Source: Planctomycetota bacterium
GTDB taxonomy: Bacteria > Planctomycetota > Phycisphaerae > Phycisphaerales > SM1A02
Direction: 5' to 3'
Assembly: GCA_003671065.1 (NCBI GenBank)
Contig: QWPU01000033.1
Coordinates: 1 to 15,892 of the forward strand
Length of the DNA: 15,892 nucleotides
Position numbers and translations under genes: made by a program
The notes under the pieces: generated by a model
Seen by the model: the letters and a program-made list of their open reading frames with translations, nothing else
What the model was told of the DNA's origin: nothing
Databases searched by the model: none
In this document: piece after piece, positions 7,442 through 15,234 of the stretch
How positions within the stretch are numbered: the stretch's first letter is position 1
Layout of the letters: each line of letters opens with the position of its first letter

Positions 7442-7476
7442 CGCGGTCTTGAATTGATGCGTGACGCGGTCTTGAG
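7431..7476. repeat. 23-bp tandem duplication over the queF stop codon
   Basis: Two adjacent copies, 7431-7453 and 7454-7476, differ only at the last base. Each reads TTGATGCGTGACGCGGTCTT followed by GAA or GAG. The first copy contains the final queF codons and its TGA; the second repeats them in the spacer before the convergent gene. Confidence 0.95.
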
Positions 7477-7488
7477 AATCGCCTGCTA

Positions 7489-10134
7489 TCAGCGGCCGAA
7501 TTGAATCTGCGGCATGCTGCGCTTCTTCGGCGATGGCAACTCGCCGAGTTCTTCAGCTTTGATCGAACCTACTTCGATTATGAGCAGATCCTTCAAACGA
7601 CGGAAGATGCTCGCCTCGGTTTGCTCAAGGCTTTCGCGCAGCAGTTTGCGCTCGCGTGTTTGCGCTTGCATCGCGCGTATGCCGCCGTCTGACGAAAAAG
7701 ATGGCTGATCGGCCTTTGCCGCCTCCTTTGATTCGATGAACTCCTGGCACTGCGTCTCACGCGTTTCGATCCACTCAACTTTGAGCGCATTGATGCGATT
7801 CACGCCATCAGTTGTCACGCCTTCAATCGCGATCGCCTTTGTGAACAAAGGCGAAAGGTCGCGCGGCATCTTGTAGATCGCAGGGTTTGCTGCACGAAGG
7901 AATCCGCGCACAATGGCGTTGCGCGCATCGGGTTCGCCTTCGAGTTTCGCTTCGAATCCAGCGACAGTGCGCGTGTTGAGGTCCGCAACGCGCGTGCGGG
8001 CTTTGCTGATTTTCACTCCGAGTTCCTGGAACTTCTCGCCGATCTCTGCGCTCATCTCAACGGAGTGACTCACGCTGATATTGCCATTGCCATCATCAGT
8101 CGTGATCTCTTTCGTCCACTCCTGCATCGTGCGATCGCGCTCGGCAGTGAGTGACTTCACTTCGCTGCGCATCGTGTTGATGACATTGAGTGAACTTTCA
8201 TCCCAAGCAGTGAGGTCTTCGTTGATAAGCGCGCGCGTGGCGGGCTCGAGATTCGCTGCGTCAACAATCACGACGAGATCCGCGACTTGCGCGCCTCGCT
8301 CGCCCGTAAGCCCACGAACACGAGCACGCGCGCGTCGAGCGGCATCAGTCGCATCGACCTTGTCGGCGTGCGCCGTGGCTTTAAGATCATCGAACATCTT
8401 CTCCTCCGCAGCATCGACAGCAGCGGAAAGTTTCGCGGGGCCCTCAGGATCTTTCGTGGTTTCTTCGCCACCGCTCAGTGTGAAGGTCATCGCCATTCCA
8501 CCATCGCTGTCGAATGCCATCTCTTGCTGAGCGCTTCCAAATTCGCCTTCAGCCGCAGTGCGAGCAGCCGCGCAGTCCGCGACGATCTCGTCGAAGACAG
8601 CACGCGAGTCTGCAGTGAATCCAGTTTTGGTTGCGAGCGCATCGAGCTCGTCTCCCGTCATCGGTCGCGCCACGCCAGAGGAAGCTCCACCGCCGCCGAA
8701 GGAGAACGGTGAATCGCCGTCACCCATTTCGTCGCCTGAAAACACCATCATGTCACCATCGCCGCCGACCACGATCGCGGAGAGCGCGGCGCCGATTGCG
8801 CCTTCGATCTCCTCGCTCACACCGCTGAGTTGGATCGTGCCGTTAAACGCTTCGCCACCGCGGCCAATGTTGACGAGCGTTTGCGGCGGAGTTGCATCAA
8901 GTCCGAGCAGCGCGCGCAGTGCTTCGGAATCGCGAGCGTCGAGCGCGGCGATTTGCTCGCGTGCTGCATTCACGCGATCTTCGTTTGGATTGCTTTCGTC
9001 GGAGCCGCCGAAGCTGAACATGTTCGCGTCGCTGCGCTCAGCAAGCAGGGTGTCGGCCGCGAGCACTGCGTTGTCAAAGAGTGGACGCGCTGACTGATCA
9101 TGCGCGTCAAGCAACGCGGTGACGGACGACCACACGGTGTCATCAATCTCGCCAGCCGCGCGTTTGGCCCGCGCTTTCTTGACGAGCGCATCGAACTCGC
9201 TCTTCACATGCAGTGACGGATAGACCGCGCGTGCAAACTCAGCACGCAGCGCGCGCGCAGTTTCTGGAGGAAGAAGCGAATCGATCGAGGTCAGCGTGTC
9301 GCGATGCAATCGACGCATGCGCGTTGCGACTGCAGCACCTTCTTCTCCTGCACGCTTCTGCACATCACGCGCTTTGGTGAACCAATCTTGTGCTGCGTCC
9401 TGCCCGCCAGTTTCCGCGCCCGCTTCATCGTTTCCACCTGCAAGTTGAGGGCCATTCGTCATACCGAGCTCTTCGCGGATTTCAGCCGCGCGCACGGCAC
9501 GAGTGATCGTCGCTTCAGCATGGCGCTCGAGTAAGCGCGTGAGTTCGATGTCGTAGGCGTCGAGCGTTGGCGCGATCGGCGCGCGGGCATTCGCGTCGAG
9601 GTCGATGAGTGCGCTCGTCGTTGCGAGATTGAATCCCAGTGAATTCGCGCTAAAGCCAGTGGTCGGCGTGAGCGCGGCGCAACGCCGTCGTGTGAGCGCG
9701 TTGCGCAACGCTTCCGCGTGCACCGCGTCAACAGTCGTGAGCACCCCGATGAGTTCATCAACGAGTTGACCATCCATCTGCGCCGCACGTTGAAGCAAGC
9801 GGCGATTCGATTCGGCATCTTTTTTCGCATCGTCAACACTGACGACAACGACCATCGCGCCACCATGCGCGCTCTCAAGCGCTGGTTGCACTTCGCGGGT
9901 TTCGAAATCGCGGAAGCGCGCGAAGTAACTTTCGTGCAGCGGAAGTGCTGCGTCTTTCACGGTGTCAGGAAGTCCCGCTTCTTTGAGCATTGTTTCAAAC
10001 TGCGCGGCGCTCACTGGTGTCGGCGGGGTCGCGCGACCGAGTTGCGCGTGGGCAGTGAGATTCGTCGAGAGCGTCGCGGCAAGCGCGACGGCGAGAGCGA
10101 GCGAAGCGAGTGGGCGAAGAAGGTAGTTTTTCAT
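7489..10134 (-). CDS. Large secreted helical repeat protein of unknown function
   Basis: This is an 881-residue protein of no family I recognise. It starts with a clear Sec signal peptide (residues 1-30, ending AHA before Gln31) and has no later membrane segment, so it should be periplasmic or exported. The rest is mostly charged amphipathic helix. Weakly related units seem to recur: a helix starting FETMLKEAG (46-54), FDALVKKA (314-321), LDALATKTG (497-505) or LSPLFTKA (760-767); a Gly/Ser/Asp-rich loop such as HGGAMVVVV (90-98), MFSFGGSDE (372-380), FDSDGGMAM (541-549) or FSSDGGIRAM (813-822); then a second Arg/Glu/Ala-rich helix. A long Gly/Asp/Ser-rich acidic stretch covers about 456-490. 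It is transcribed towards queF, with 47 bases between the stop codons. The start ATG at 10134 has no evident Shine-Dalgarno sequence; a small hairpin lies 10-24 bases upstream. Function is unknown; an envelope-structural or binding role would be a guess. Confidence 0.85.
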   Translation of the reverse strand: MKNYLLRPLASLALAVALAATLSTNLTAHAQLGRATPPTPVSAAQFETMLKEAGLPDTVKDAALPLHESYFARFRDFETREVQPALESAHGGAMVVVVSVDDAKKDAESNRRLLQRAAQMDGQLVDELIGVLTTVDAVHAEALRNALTRRRCAALTPTTGFSANSLGFNLATTSALIDLDANARAPIAPTLDAYDIELTRLLERHAEATITRAVRAAEIREELGMTNGPQLAGGNDEAGAETGGQDAAQDWFTKARDVQKRAGEEGAAVATRMRRLHRDTLTSIDSLLPPETARALRAEFARAVYPSLHVKSEFDALVKKARAKRAAGEIDDTVWSSVTALLDAHDQSARPLFDNAVLAADTLLAERSDANMFSFGGSDESNPNEDRVNAAREQIAALDARDSEALRALLGLDATPPQTLVNIGRGGEAFNGTIQLSGVSEEIEGAIGAALSAIVVGGDGDMMVFSGDEMGDGDSPFSFGGGGASSGVARPMTGDELDALATKTGFTADSRAVFDEIVADCAAARTAAEGEFGSAQQEMAFDSDGGMAMTFTLSGGEETTKDPEGPAKLSAAVDAAEEKMFDDLKATAHADKVDATDAARRARARVRGLTGERGAQVADLVVIVDAANLEPATRALINEDLTAWDESSLNVINTMRSEVKSLTAERDRTMQEWTKEITTDDGNGNISVSHSVEMSAEIGEKFQELGVKISKARTRVADLNTRTVAGFEAKLEGEPDARNAIVRGFLRAANPAIYKMPRDLSPLFTKAIAIEGVTTDGVNRINALKVEWIETRETQCQEFIESKEAAKADQPSFSSDGGIRAMQAQTRERKLLRESLEQTEASIFRRLKDLLIIEVGSIKAEELGELPSPKKRSMPQIQFGR

Positions 10135-10143
10135 GGCGGTGCA

Positions 10144-10158
10144 TGATGCCTTGCATCA
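10144..10158. repeat. Perfect 6-bp inverted repeat next to the start of the helical repeat gene
   Basis: TGATGC at 10144-10149 and GCATCA at 10153-10158 are separated by CTT. On the minus strand this would form a hairpin in the 5' leader, about ten bases before the ATG at 10134. It could be an operator half-site pair or an RNA hairpin affecting translation. Confidence 0.45.
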
Positions 10159-10279
10159 CATGATCTGTCCTCGAATCGCCCGAGAACAGACGGAAATTCG
10201 GAAAAAGCAGGGCGGAAGCATTGATGCGCTTGCGAGCAAGCGGCAGTCCCTTCATACTGCGGAGTTCGACCACGCGGGG

Positions 10280-10297
10280 ACTTCCCCCGATGGAAGT
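10280..10297. repeat. Perfect 6-bp inverted repeat in the divergent region
   Basis: ACTTCC at 10280-10285 and GGAAGT at 10292-10297 flank CCCGAT. The size and position near the middle of the divergent region would suit a dimeric regulator site; there is no other support. Confidence 0.4.
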
Positions 10298-10315
10298 ACA
10301 CGCTCGATCCGGAGA

Positions 10316-10337
10316 GTGCGCAGACCTCTGTGCGCAG
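10316..10337. repeat. Direct repeat of GTGCGCAG with palindromic cores
   Basis: GTGCGCAG occurs at 10316-10323 and again at 10330-10337, 14 bases apart. Each copy contains the palindrome TGCGCA. It lies 57-78 bases before the transketolase-like start, a position suitable for a regulator. GCGC words are common in this genome, which weakens the case. Confidence 0.4.
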
Positions 10338-10393
10338 TGTTCTGATTGGATGTGTGAACCGCTTTGACCCCTAATTTTGGACCTTTCGTTTCC

Positions 10394-12454
10394 ATGAGCC
10401 AATTTTCTTCGACCGCGAAGTCGTCAGTTTCGTCCGCACCTCTCACCAACAACTCACGCACGGCAAGCCTCGACGCGTCAACGCATGCGAAGGCGATTCA
10501 ACTCGCAACCGTCACGCTTGAAATGTGCGCGACGGCGGGCGTTGGGAACCCGACAGTCGCGATTTCCGCAACGCATCTCTTCACCACGCTGCTCTATCAA
10601 TCGATGCGCTGGGATGTTGCTTCGCCGCGCGATGCATCTGCTGATCGCCTCATTCTGAGCGACGCGGCCTTTGCTCCGCTGCTCTATGCCGCGTGCGCCG
10701 ATCTTGGCGTCGCAGGCTTTGTCGATGGATCATGGCGCGCACTCACAACTGCGGACCTCGCGACCTTTGGCGCGGTTGATAGCGCATTGCCAACGACTCC
10801 AACGCCAGGCACACTCGCGATCGTTGAGAACGCAGTTGGTGCTCACGGCGCAGGACTCTCGCTTGCGGTCGGTCACGCACTTGCGGCGCGATTGGAAAGT
10901 TCCGCGCGCCGCGTGTTCTGCGTGATTTCTGACGCTGAGTTGCGCGAAGGTCAACTCAGTGAAGCGCTCGCATCGATCATCGAAGAGCGGCTCACCAATG
11001 TGATTCCCGTGTTCGTCGCCAGCGCGCTTTCAACGAATGATCGCGCGAACGCTGTCGATGGCATCGAAGCGCTCGTCAACCGCCTCAACGCGATGGGCTT
11101 CGAGACGATCTCTTTCGACGGCCACGCGCCTGCACAGATTCGCGATGCAGTGGAGTTGACTGCTGACGCGTCGCAGTCAACCTCGAAGTCGAGCAAGCCG
11201 AAGGCGCTTGTCGCTCGATGCATAAAGGGTTGGGGCGCGAAGAGTCTGCAAGGTGGATCGTGGAGTGGTCGCGTCGTCACGGGCGAGAAGCTTGCGACCG
11301 CTTTGCAAGACTTGCGCAACGCGCGCATCGGTCTCACGAACGCATTCGCGATCGAACTCAGTCGCCCGATTCCACGCGAGAAAACCCCGCAAAACCCAGC
11401 AGTTTCTATGCATGCTGCGCTTGAAGCAACACCTGATTTCGCGCGCGCTATGAAGGACGCGGACATGCTTGCGGTCTATCAAGGCGGACGACTTTCGACG
11501 CGCCGCGCGATGTCGTTAGCGTTGCGTGCGCTTGGCCGTGCCCACGGCGGCGTGAGCGTGCTTGAGTGCGATGCTCGTGCCAACATGGTGAGCGACATGT
11601 TCGCTGCTGATCGCGCGCTCACGCCGCGCTTCAATGAATGTCGCTCTGCAGAGAGCCACATGATCGGCGTTGCGTGTGGTCTCGCCAGTGCAGGACGCGT
11701 CGCGATTGCGTCGGCAAGTGCACGCTCACTCGTACGCGCGCATGAGCAACTCGAAGTCGCCGCTCGCTCTGGTGTGAGCCTGACGGTCGTCGCCACCAAC
11801 AGCGGTCTCGGCGCGATTGCTGAAGGCGCGAGCGCGACCAGCACGAATGATGTCGCGTGGTTTCGCGCCATCGCGGCGCAACAAGATGCCAGCGGACATC
11901 CAACGGGCTACTTGCTGCAACCTTCCGACGCGTTCGCGGCCTACGCGCTCACGCTTGCAGCCGCGGCCCACGAAGGTCTCACCATCATGCGTCTTCCCGC
12001 GGGCGAGCAAGAGTTTCTCTACAACGCCGAAACCACCTTTAATCTAGGCAAATTTGAGGTGTTGGTCGAAGGTCGCGATCTCTTGATCGTGACTGCGGGC
12101 GCGATGGTGCACGAAGTGAATCGCGCGCTTGATGATCTCGACAAGGCGGGAATCGACGCGACGATTGTCGATCTCTACTCGTTGCCGTTTGATGAAGCAG
12201 CACTACTCGATCTTGCGAACGCCAACGGTGGACGCATCCTCGTCATTGAAGACAACGCGAGCGGCGCACTCGCAAGCTCTGTGAGCGATGCGTGCACTGC
12301 CGCTGGTGATCCGTTCATCATTGAGTCGATGTGCGTTCGCACGCCAATCGTGAGTGCGCGTAGTTTCGACGAAGCGTTGCGCATTGCCAAGCTCAGCGCG
12401 AGCGACATCGTGGCGCGTGCATCACGCTTGTTAGGCATCGACACGAAATCGTGA
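10394..12454 (+). CDS. Transketolase homologue lacking most cofactor and catalytic motifs (probable pseudoenzyme)
   Basis: This 686-residue protein has full transketolase length and domain order: TPP-binding domain (about 30-310), pyrimidine-binding domain (about 358-535) and C-terminal domain (about 555-680). Homology is clear in STRRAMSLALRAL, AESHMIGVACGLASAG, KGWGAKSLQGG and IVDLYSLPFDEAALL...ILVIEDN. Many functional positions differ from the family. GHPG is GNPT (Asn52), SKGHA/SNGHG is SDAAF (Ala92), GPLGQG is GAHGAG (149-154) and GDG is SDA (179-181). The metal-site Asn is Ser210, WHGK is WSGR (Ser291), the aromatic FAAF segment is SARS (442-445), and the SHAG and GEDGP motifs are TNSG and AEGAS (468-480). 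Asp180, Glu185 and Glu420 remain. The frame is intact with neighbour-like codon use. The ATG at 10394 was preferred to the in-frame TTG at 10364; neither has a good Shine-Dalgarno sequence. It is probably not an active transketolase, and its role is unknown. Confidence 0.85.
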   Translation: MSQFSSTAKSSVSSAPLTNNSRTASLDASTHAKAIQLATVTLEMCATAGVGNPTVAISATHLFTTLLYQSMRWDVASPRDASADRLILSDAAFAPLLYAACADLGVAGFVDGSWRALTTADLATFGAVDSALPTTPTPGTLAIVENAVGAHGAGLSLAVGHALAARLESSARRVFCVISDAELREGQLSEALASIIEERLTNVIPVFVASALSTNDRANAVDGIEALVNRLNAMGFETISFDGHAPAQIRDAVELTADASQSTSKSSKPKALVARCIKGWGAKSLQGGSWSGRVVTGEKLATALQDLRNARIGLTNAFAIELSRPIPREKTPQNPAVSMHAALEATPDFARAMKDADMLAVYQGGRLSTRRAMSLALRALGRAHGGVSVLECDARANMVSDMFAADRALTPRFNECRSAESHMIGVACGLASAGRVAIASASARSLVRAHEQLEVAARSGVSLTVVATNSGLGAIAEGASATSTNDVAWFRAIAAQQDASGHPTGYLLQPSDAFAAYALTLAAAAHEGLTIMRLPAGEQEFLYNAETTFNLGKFEVLVEGRDLLIVTAGAMVHEVNRALDDLDKAGIDATIVDLYSLPFDEAALLDLANANGGRILVIEDNASGALASSVSDACTAAGDPFIIESMCVRTPIVSARSFDEALRIAKLSASDIVARASRLLGIDTKS

Positions 12455-12458
12455 GCGT

Positions 12459-14210
12459 CTATTGCGGCTGAAGCGTCGGCGCGGTATCGCGATTGGGAGC
12501 ACCTTCGCCTGACGCGTTTTGACGCTGCGCACCGTGCATGTCTTGATTTTTCGGCGCAGGATCATTGAGGCCGTGGGCGCGCAGATGCTCGAGCATTCCT
12601 TGATGGAATCGAATCTGTGCAAGCGGATAAAGCGAATCATGCGTGAGCCCGTCGATCACTTCGATGTAGCCCGGCGCGCTCACAGGCGCGTTTGCAGCAG
12701 GATTCGCAGCACTTTTCGCACGCGCCGCTTCACGCCACACTTCAAGCTTTGCCTTCAGTCGCGTCACTGCAAGATTGAGATAGAACGAATCACGCGAACC
12801 ACACAACAAGCGAATGCGCTCATCAAACAGCGTCGCGTACTTCGCAGGCTCCCGCGCGCACATCCGCGCGAGATCATGGCGTAACCACGCTTCAACCGTC
12901 ACAGGATCAATCGCGCCAGTCGTCGCGTCGCACAGTCGTCGCGGCGCGTTGCGCGCAGCATCCCACGGCGACCACATCGCATCCCACGCGGCCCACTGTT
13001 CACCGCTGCGACCATCAGGATCAATCGCGTTCTCCGACGCTACTTCATCACGCACCGTCATGAAGACGCGATCATCATTCGGACCAAGCACGCCGCGATG
13101 ACTCGGTGTCTCCGTCCCATCGCGCGACACAAACAGCGAGAGGTCGCGCAACAAATCCGTGCATTGAAACGCGCTGAAATCAACAGGATCTGGCGCACTC
13201 GCAAAGCACGCACCGAACACTTCGGGATACGTCAGTTGCAAATGCAACGCGCTCCAACCGCCGCTTGAGTGACCGGTGACGATGCGCGCCTGCGTCGTCG
13301 CAATCAGTCGAAAGCGCTCTTCAAGAAACGGAATGAACTCTTCAACAAGCGCGCGCCCAATCGGTCCCGACGCGGGTGAGTCACACATTCCACTATGACC
13401 CCATGGCGTGTCAGCGTCAAGAAACACCCACACCGCTTGCGGTAACGCAGCGCGCGCTTGCGGTGATTGCAGCGCAGCCGCGGCATTGAGTGCGGCGAGA
13501 TGATTCGCGCCGTAGCCGCCGATGACATAGATGGTCGGCCACATGCGTCGGTCGTAGGTGAGGTCGTGGTATCCGTACGGCAGCACGGCACTCGCGCGCA
13601 TGTTGAAAGTGCGACCGAAGTGCGCGCTCATCAACGCGCTCTTGCGATCAATAAAGGTTACGGCGGTGCTCTGCACGAACGTCTGCGGAGGAATCGTCTC
13701 CGTGAGCTCAATCGTCAACTCGTCAGTGCGTTCACGGCTTAATTCCACCGTCGCAGTCTGGCTCACAAGATTGCCAGGACCCAAGTGACCGCGCGTCGTG
13801 AAGTCGCTATCGAGCACCGCTTGCACTCGCCACGAACCGTCGAGCGCTTCCAGTGGTCCGCCAAACACCGTGGCGCGCTCGGGCTCGAAGACATAGGTGT
13901 CGCCAGCCTTGGCACCGTTCAGCGCGATCGAGGCAATCGGCTGGAGCTTCTCAAAGAACGGTCCGCTCGCGGGCTCAACTTCCGCCCATCGAGGAGAGTC
14001 AGGCGTGAAGAACAGAATCAGCCGCCCGCTGAACGTGCTCACCTCGCTCGCAGCCGCTGCAGCAGGGATTTTGATGAGATAACGGTCTTTTGGGCTCGGC
14101 GGCAGGGGGATGGCCGCACCGTTGGTCGAACTCTGCGACCAACTCACGCGCGCAAAGCAGAGCGCCAGCAGCGAGCAAGTCAGTGGAAGGTTCGTCACGT
14201 TTGCTCGCAT
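12459..14210 (-). CDS. Secreted alpha/beta hydrolase, putative esterase (esterase D / enterochelin esterase-like)
   Basis: The 583-residue protein has a signal peptide (about 1-25, ending VSWS before Gln26), so it acts outside the cytoplasm. Residues about 40-175 look like an N-terminal beta-sandwich, as in enterochelin-esterase-like proteins. The alpha/beta hydrolase domain follows, with PTIYVIGGYG (225-234), WVFLDAD (261-267) and the nucleophile elbow VTGHSSGGWSALHL (Ser315). The probable acid is Asp474 in CGSRDSFYLN, and the probable base is His524 in DGLTHDSLYP. An insertion of about 130 residues rich in Trp, Asp and Arg (340-470) separates nucleophile and acid and may form a lid. The C-terminal tail (about 550-583) is polar and disordered-looking. 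The substrate is unknown: an ester, possibly of a sugar, siderophore or feruloyl type. Its stop lies four bases from the stop of the convergent transketolase homologue. Confidence 0.88.
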   Translation of the reverse strand: MRANVTNLPLTCSLLALCFARVSWSQSSTNGAAIPLPPSPKDRYLIKIPAAAAASEVSTFSGRLILFFTPDSPRWAEVEPASGPFFEKLQPIASIALNGAKAGDTYVFEPERATVFGGPLEALDGSWRVQAVLDSDFTTRGHLGPGNLVSQTATVELSRERTDELTIELTETIPPQTFVQSTAVTFIDRKSALMSAHFGRTFNMRASAVLPYGYHDLTYDRRMWPTIYVIGGYGANHLAALNAAAALQSPQARAALPQAVWVFLDADTPWGHSGMCDSPASGPIGRALVEEFIPFLEERFRLIATTQARIVTGHSSGGWSALHLQLTYPEVFGACFASAPDPVDFSAFQCTDLLRDLSLFVSRDGTETPSHRGVLGPNDDRVFMTVRDEVASENAIDPDGRSGEQWAAWDAMWSPWDAARNAPRRLCDATTGAIDPVTVEAWLRHDLARMCAREPAKYATLFDERIRLLCGSRDSFYLNLAVTRLKAKLEVWREAARAKSAANPAANAPVSAPGYIEVIDGLTHDSLYPLAQIRFHQGMLEHLRAHGLNDPAPKNQDMHGAQRQNASGEGAPNRDTAPTLQPQ

Positions 14211-14228
14211 GTGTCAATCAAGTGCTGA

Positions 14229-14257
14229 TTGTGAGTCGCTTGGCGTGCCGATACAAG
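14229..14257 (+). promoter_or_regulatory. Promoter candidate for the DUF4097-like lipoprotein and rlmE
   Basis: TTGTGA at 14229-14234 and TACAAG at 14252-14257 each match a sigma-70 consensus at four of six positions and are 17 bases apart. They lie in the 98-base divergent gap, and transcription would begin about 45 bases before the lipoprotein ATG. Confidence 0.35.
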
Positions 14258-14308
14258 GTTCGCCCTGTCACGGATGCGAAGTCCGGCAGGAAACGGGAGC
14301 CTAGCGAT

Positions 14309-15205
14309 ATGTCGAGCCTTGCGTCTACACCATTCAGTCACATCCATCGTCCGTCCGCCCATCGTTCGTCCGTCGCGATCGCATCAGCGATTGTGGCGAG
14401 CGCCTTTCTCGTTCTGAGCGGCTGCTCGTCGCATCGCACGATCGAAGACGAAGTATTCGCGGCGCAGCGCAATGTCCAAGACGCGCTCTTTGCGCGCACC
14501 TTCACCACCGATGAGCCGATCGAACTGAAGACCACAGGCGCCGTCGCGGTTGACATCGACAATTTCGCGGGCGATGTGGTCATTCGCGCCGATCGCAATG
14601 TCACGCGCACCTTTGTTGAAGTGCGCCGCGTGTCAACGCACGGTCTCGGTCGTTGGATGGAATCCTACGACGCCCTCGATGATGCGCAGTGGACAGCAAC
14701 GCTCGAACCGCGCGTTGGCGGCGGTGAAACGCTGGTCATTCGCACCGATACCCCGAACATCGAAGAGCATTTTCATCATGTGGAAATCCTTGTGGTCACG
14801 CCCGCGCTAGACACCGCACGCGTGCGCACCACCAACGGCGATGTCACCGTCATCGAGAACCAAGGCGCGGTCGATATCGAAACCACGCGCGGAAATGTGC
14901 GCATGATGACCCCGTGGCCGATGACGAATCCGATGAGCATCATCACCAGCGAAGGCTCGATTGATTACCGCGTGCGCGGCGAATCAAAGGGCGCCTTCGA
15001 CTGCGAATCTCACGGCGGCCAAGTGCGGCAGCGCTGCGAGTACGGCCACTGGCTCGCGCTCGACACCGACAACGATCACGACCGCTTCTACGCCGTGCTC
15101 AACGGTGGCACGAATCCCGTGGTGTTGCGCACGAGCGATGAGAACATTCGCGTCGCAGTGGTGCCGAATCCAACCGCGGTTGGACCGATCATCTCTGACC
15201 CGTAA
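14309..15205 (+). CDS. Lipoprotein with DUF4097-like repetitive beta domain
   Basis: This is a 298-residue lipoprotein. The signal has a His/Arg-containing n-region, a hydrophobic core (about 21-36) and a good lipobox, VLSGC with Cys39. After a short helical segment the sequence is a run of beta-strand repeats, for example GAVAVDIDNFAGDVVIRAD (77-95), VRTTNGDVTVIENQGAVDIE (172-191), TTRGNVRM, ITSEGSIDYRVRG and VVLRTSDENIRVAV. This short-period pattern of Thr/Ser-Gly-Asn/Asp-hydrophobic strands is typical of DUF4097 and related beta-helix domains. The molecular function of that family is not established; an envelope role is inferred from the lipid anchor. The ATG at 14309 was chosen because GGGAG lies nine bases upstream and it gives a normal signal. 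The longer in-frame ORF from 14090 is antisense to the hydrolase 5' end. The gene is 29 bases before rlmE. Confidence 0.85.
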   Translation: MSSLASTPFSHIHRPSAHRSSVAIASAIVASAFLVLSGCSSHRTIEDEVFAAQRNVQDALFARTFTTDEPIELKTTGAVAVDIDNFAGDVVIRADRNVTRTFVEVRRVSTHGLGRWMESYDALDDAQWTATLEPRVGGGETLVIRTDTPNIEEHFHHVEILVVTPALDTARVRTTNGDVTVIENQGAVDIETTRGNVRMMTPWPMTNPMSIITSEGSIDYRVRGESKGAFDCESHGGQVRQRCEYGHWLALDTDNDHDRFYAVLNGGTNPVVLRTSDENIRVAVVPNPTAVGPIISDP

Positions 15206-15222
15206 GTTCGGCGCGTGTTCGT

Positions 15223-15228
15223 TACAGT
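15223..15228 (+). promoter_or_regulatory. -10-like hexamer placed for a leaderless rlmE transcript
   Basis: TACAGT ends six bases before the GTG start of rlmE, and no Shine-Dalgarno sequence is present in the 29-base gap. The arrangement is the same as at queF. No matching -35 box was found, and readthrough from the lipoprotein gene is possible. Confidence 0.28.
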
Positions 15229-15234
15229 GCGTCG

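Larger units (their letters stand above)
10135..10393. promoter_or_regulatory. Divergent intergenic region of 259 bases with several short repeats
   Basis: This region must hold the promoters of the helical repeat protein (leftward) and the transketolase homologue (rightward). It carries two perfect inverted repeats and one spaced direct repeat, listed separately. I could not pick a convincing -35/-10 pair in either direction: TTTGAC near 10363 and TAATTT at 10372 lack partners at the right spacing. No tRNA or small RNA gene is evident. Confidence 0.5.

Noticed and set aside
8081..9097. Plus-strand open frames (8081-8530 and 8558-9097) inside the secreted repeat protein gene
   Set aside because: Their Ser/Pro/Ala/Arg-rich text is the mirror of the Ala/Glu-rich true protein, whose minus-strand frame is continuous with a signal peptide.
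10255..10285. tRNA-like T-arm text (GTTCGACC) in the divergent region
   Set aside because: The flanking bases do not pair, and there is no acceptor, D or anticodon arm at the right distance.
10364..10393. TTG-initiated N-terminal extension of the transketolase homologue
   Set aside because: It adds ten unconserved residues, has no Shine-Dalgarno sequence, and an ATG follows at 10394.
14090..14308. Upstream extension of the DUF4097-like lipoprotein frame
   Set aside because: It would overlap the 5' end of the divergent hydrolase gene and put 73 polar residues before an evident lipoprotein signal peptide.
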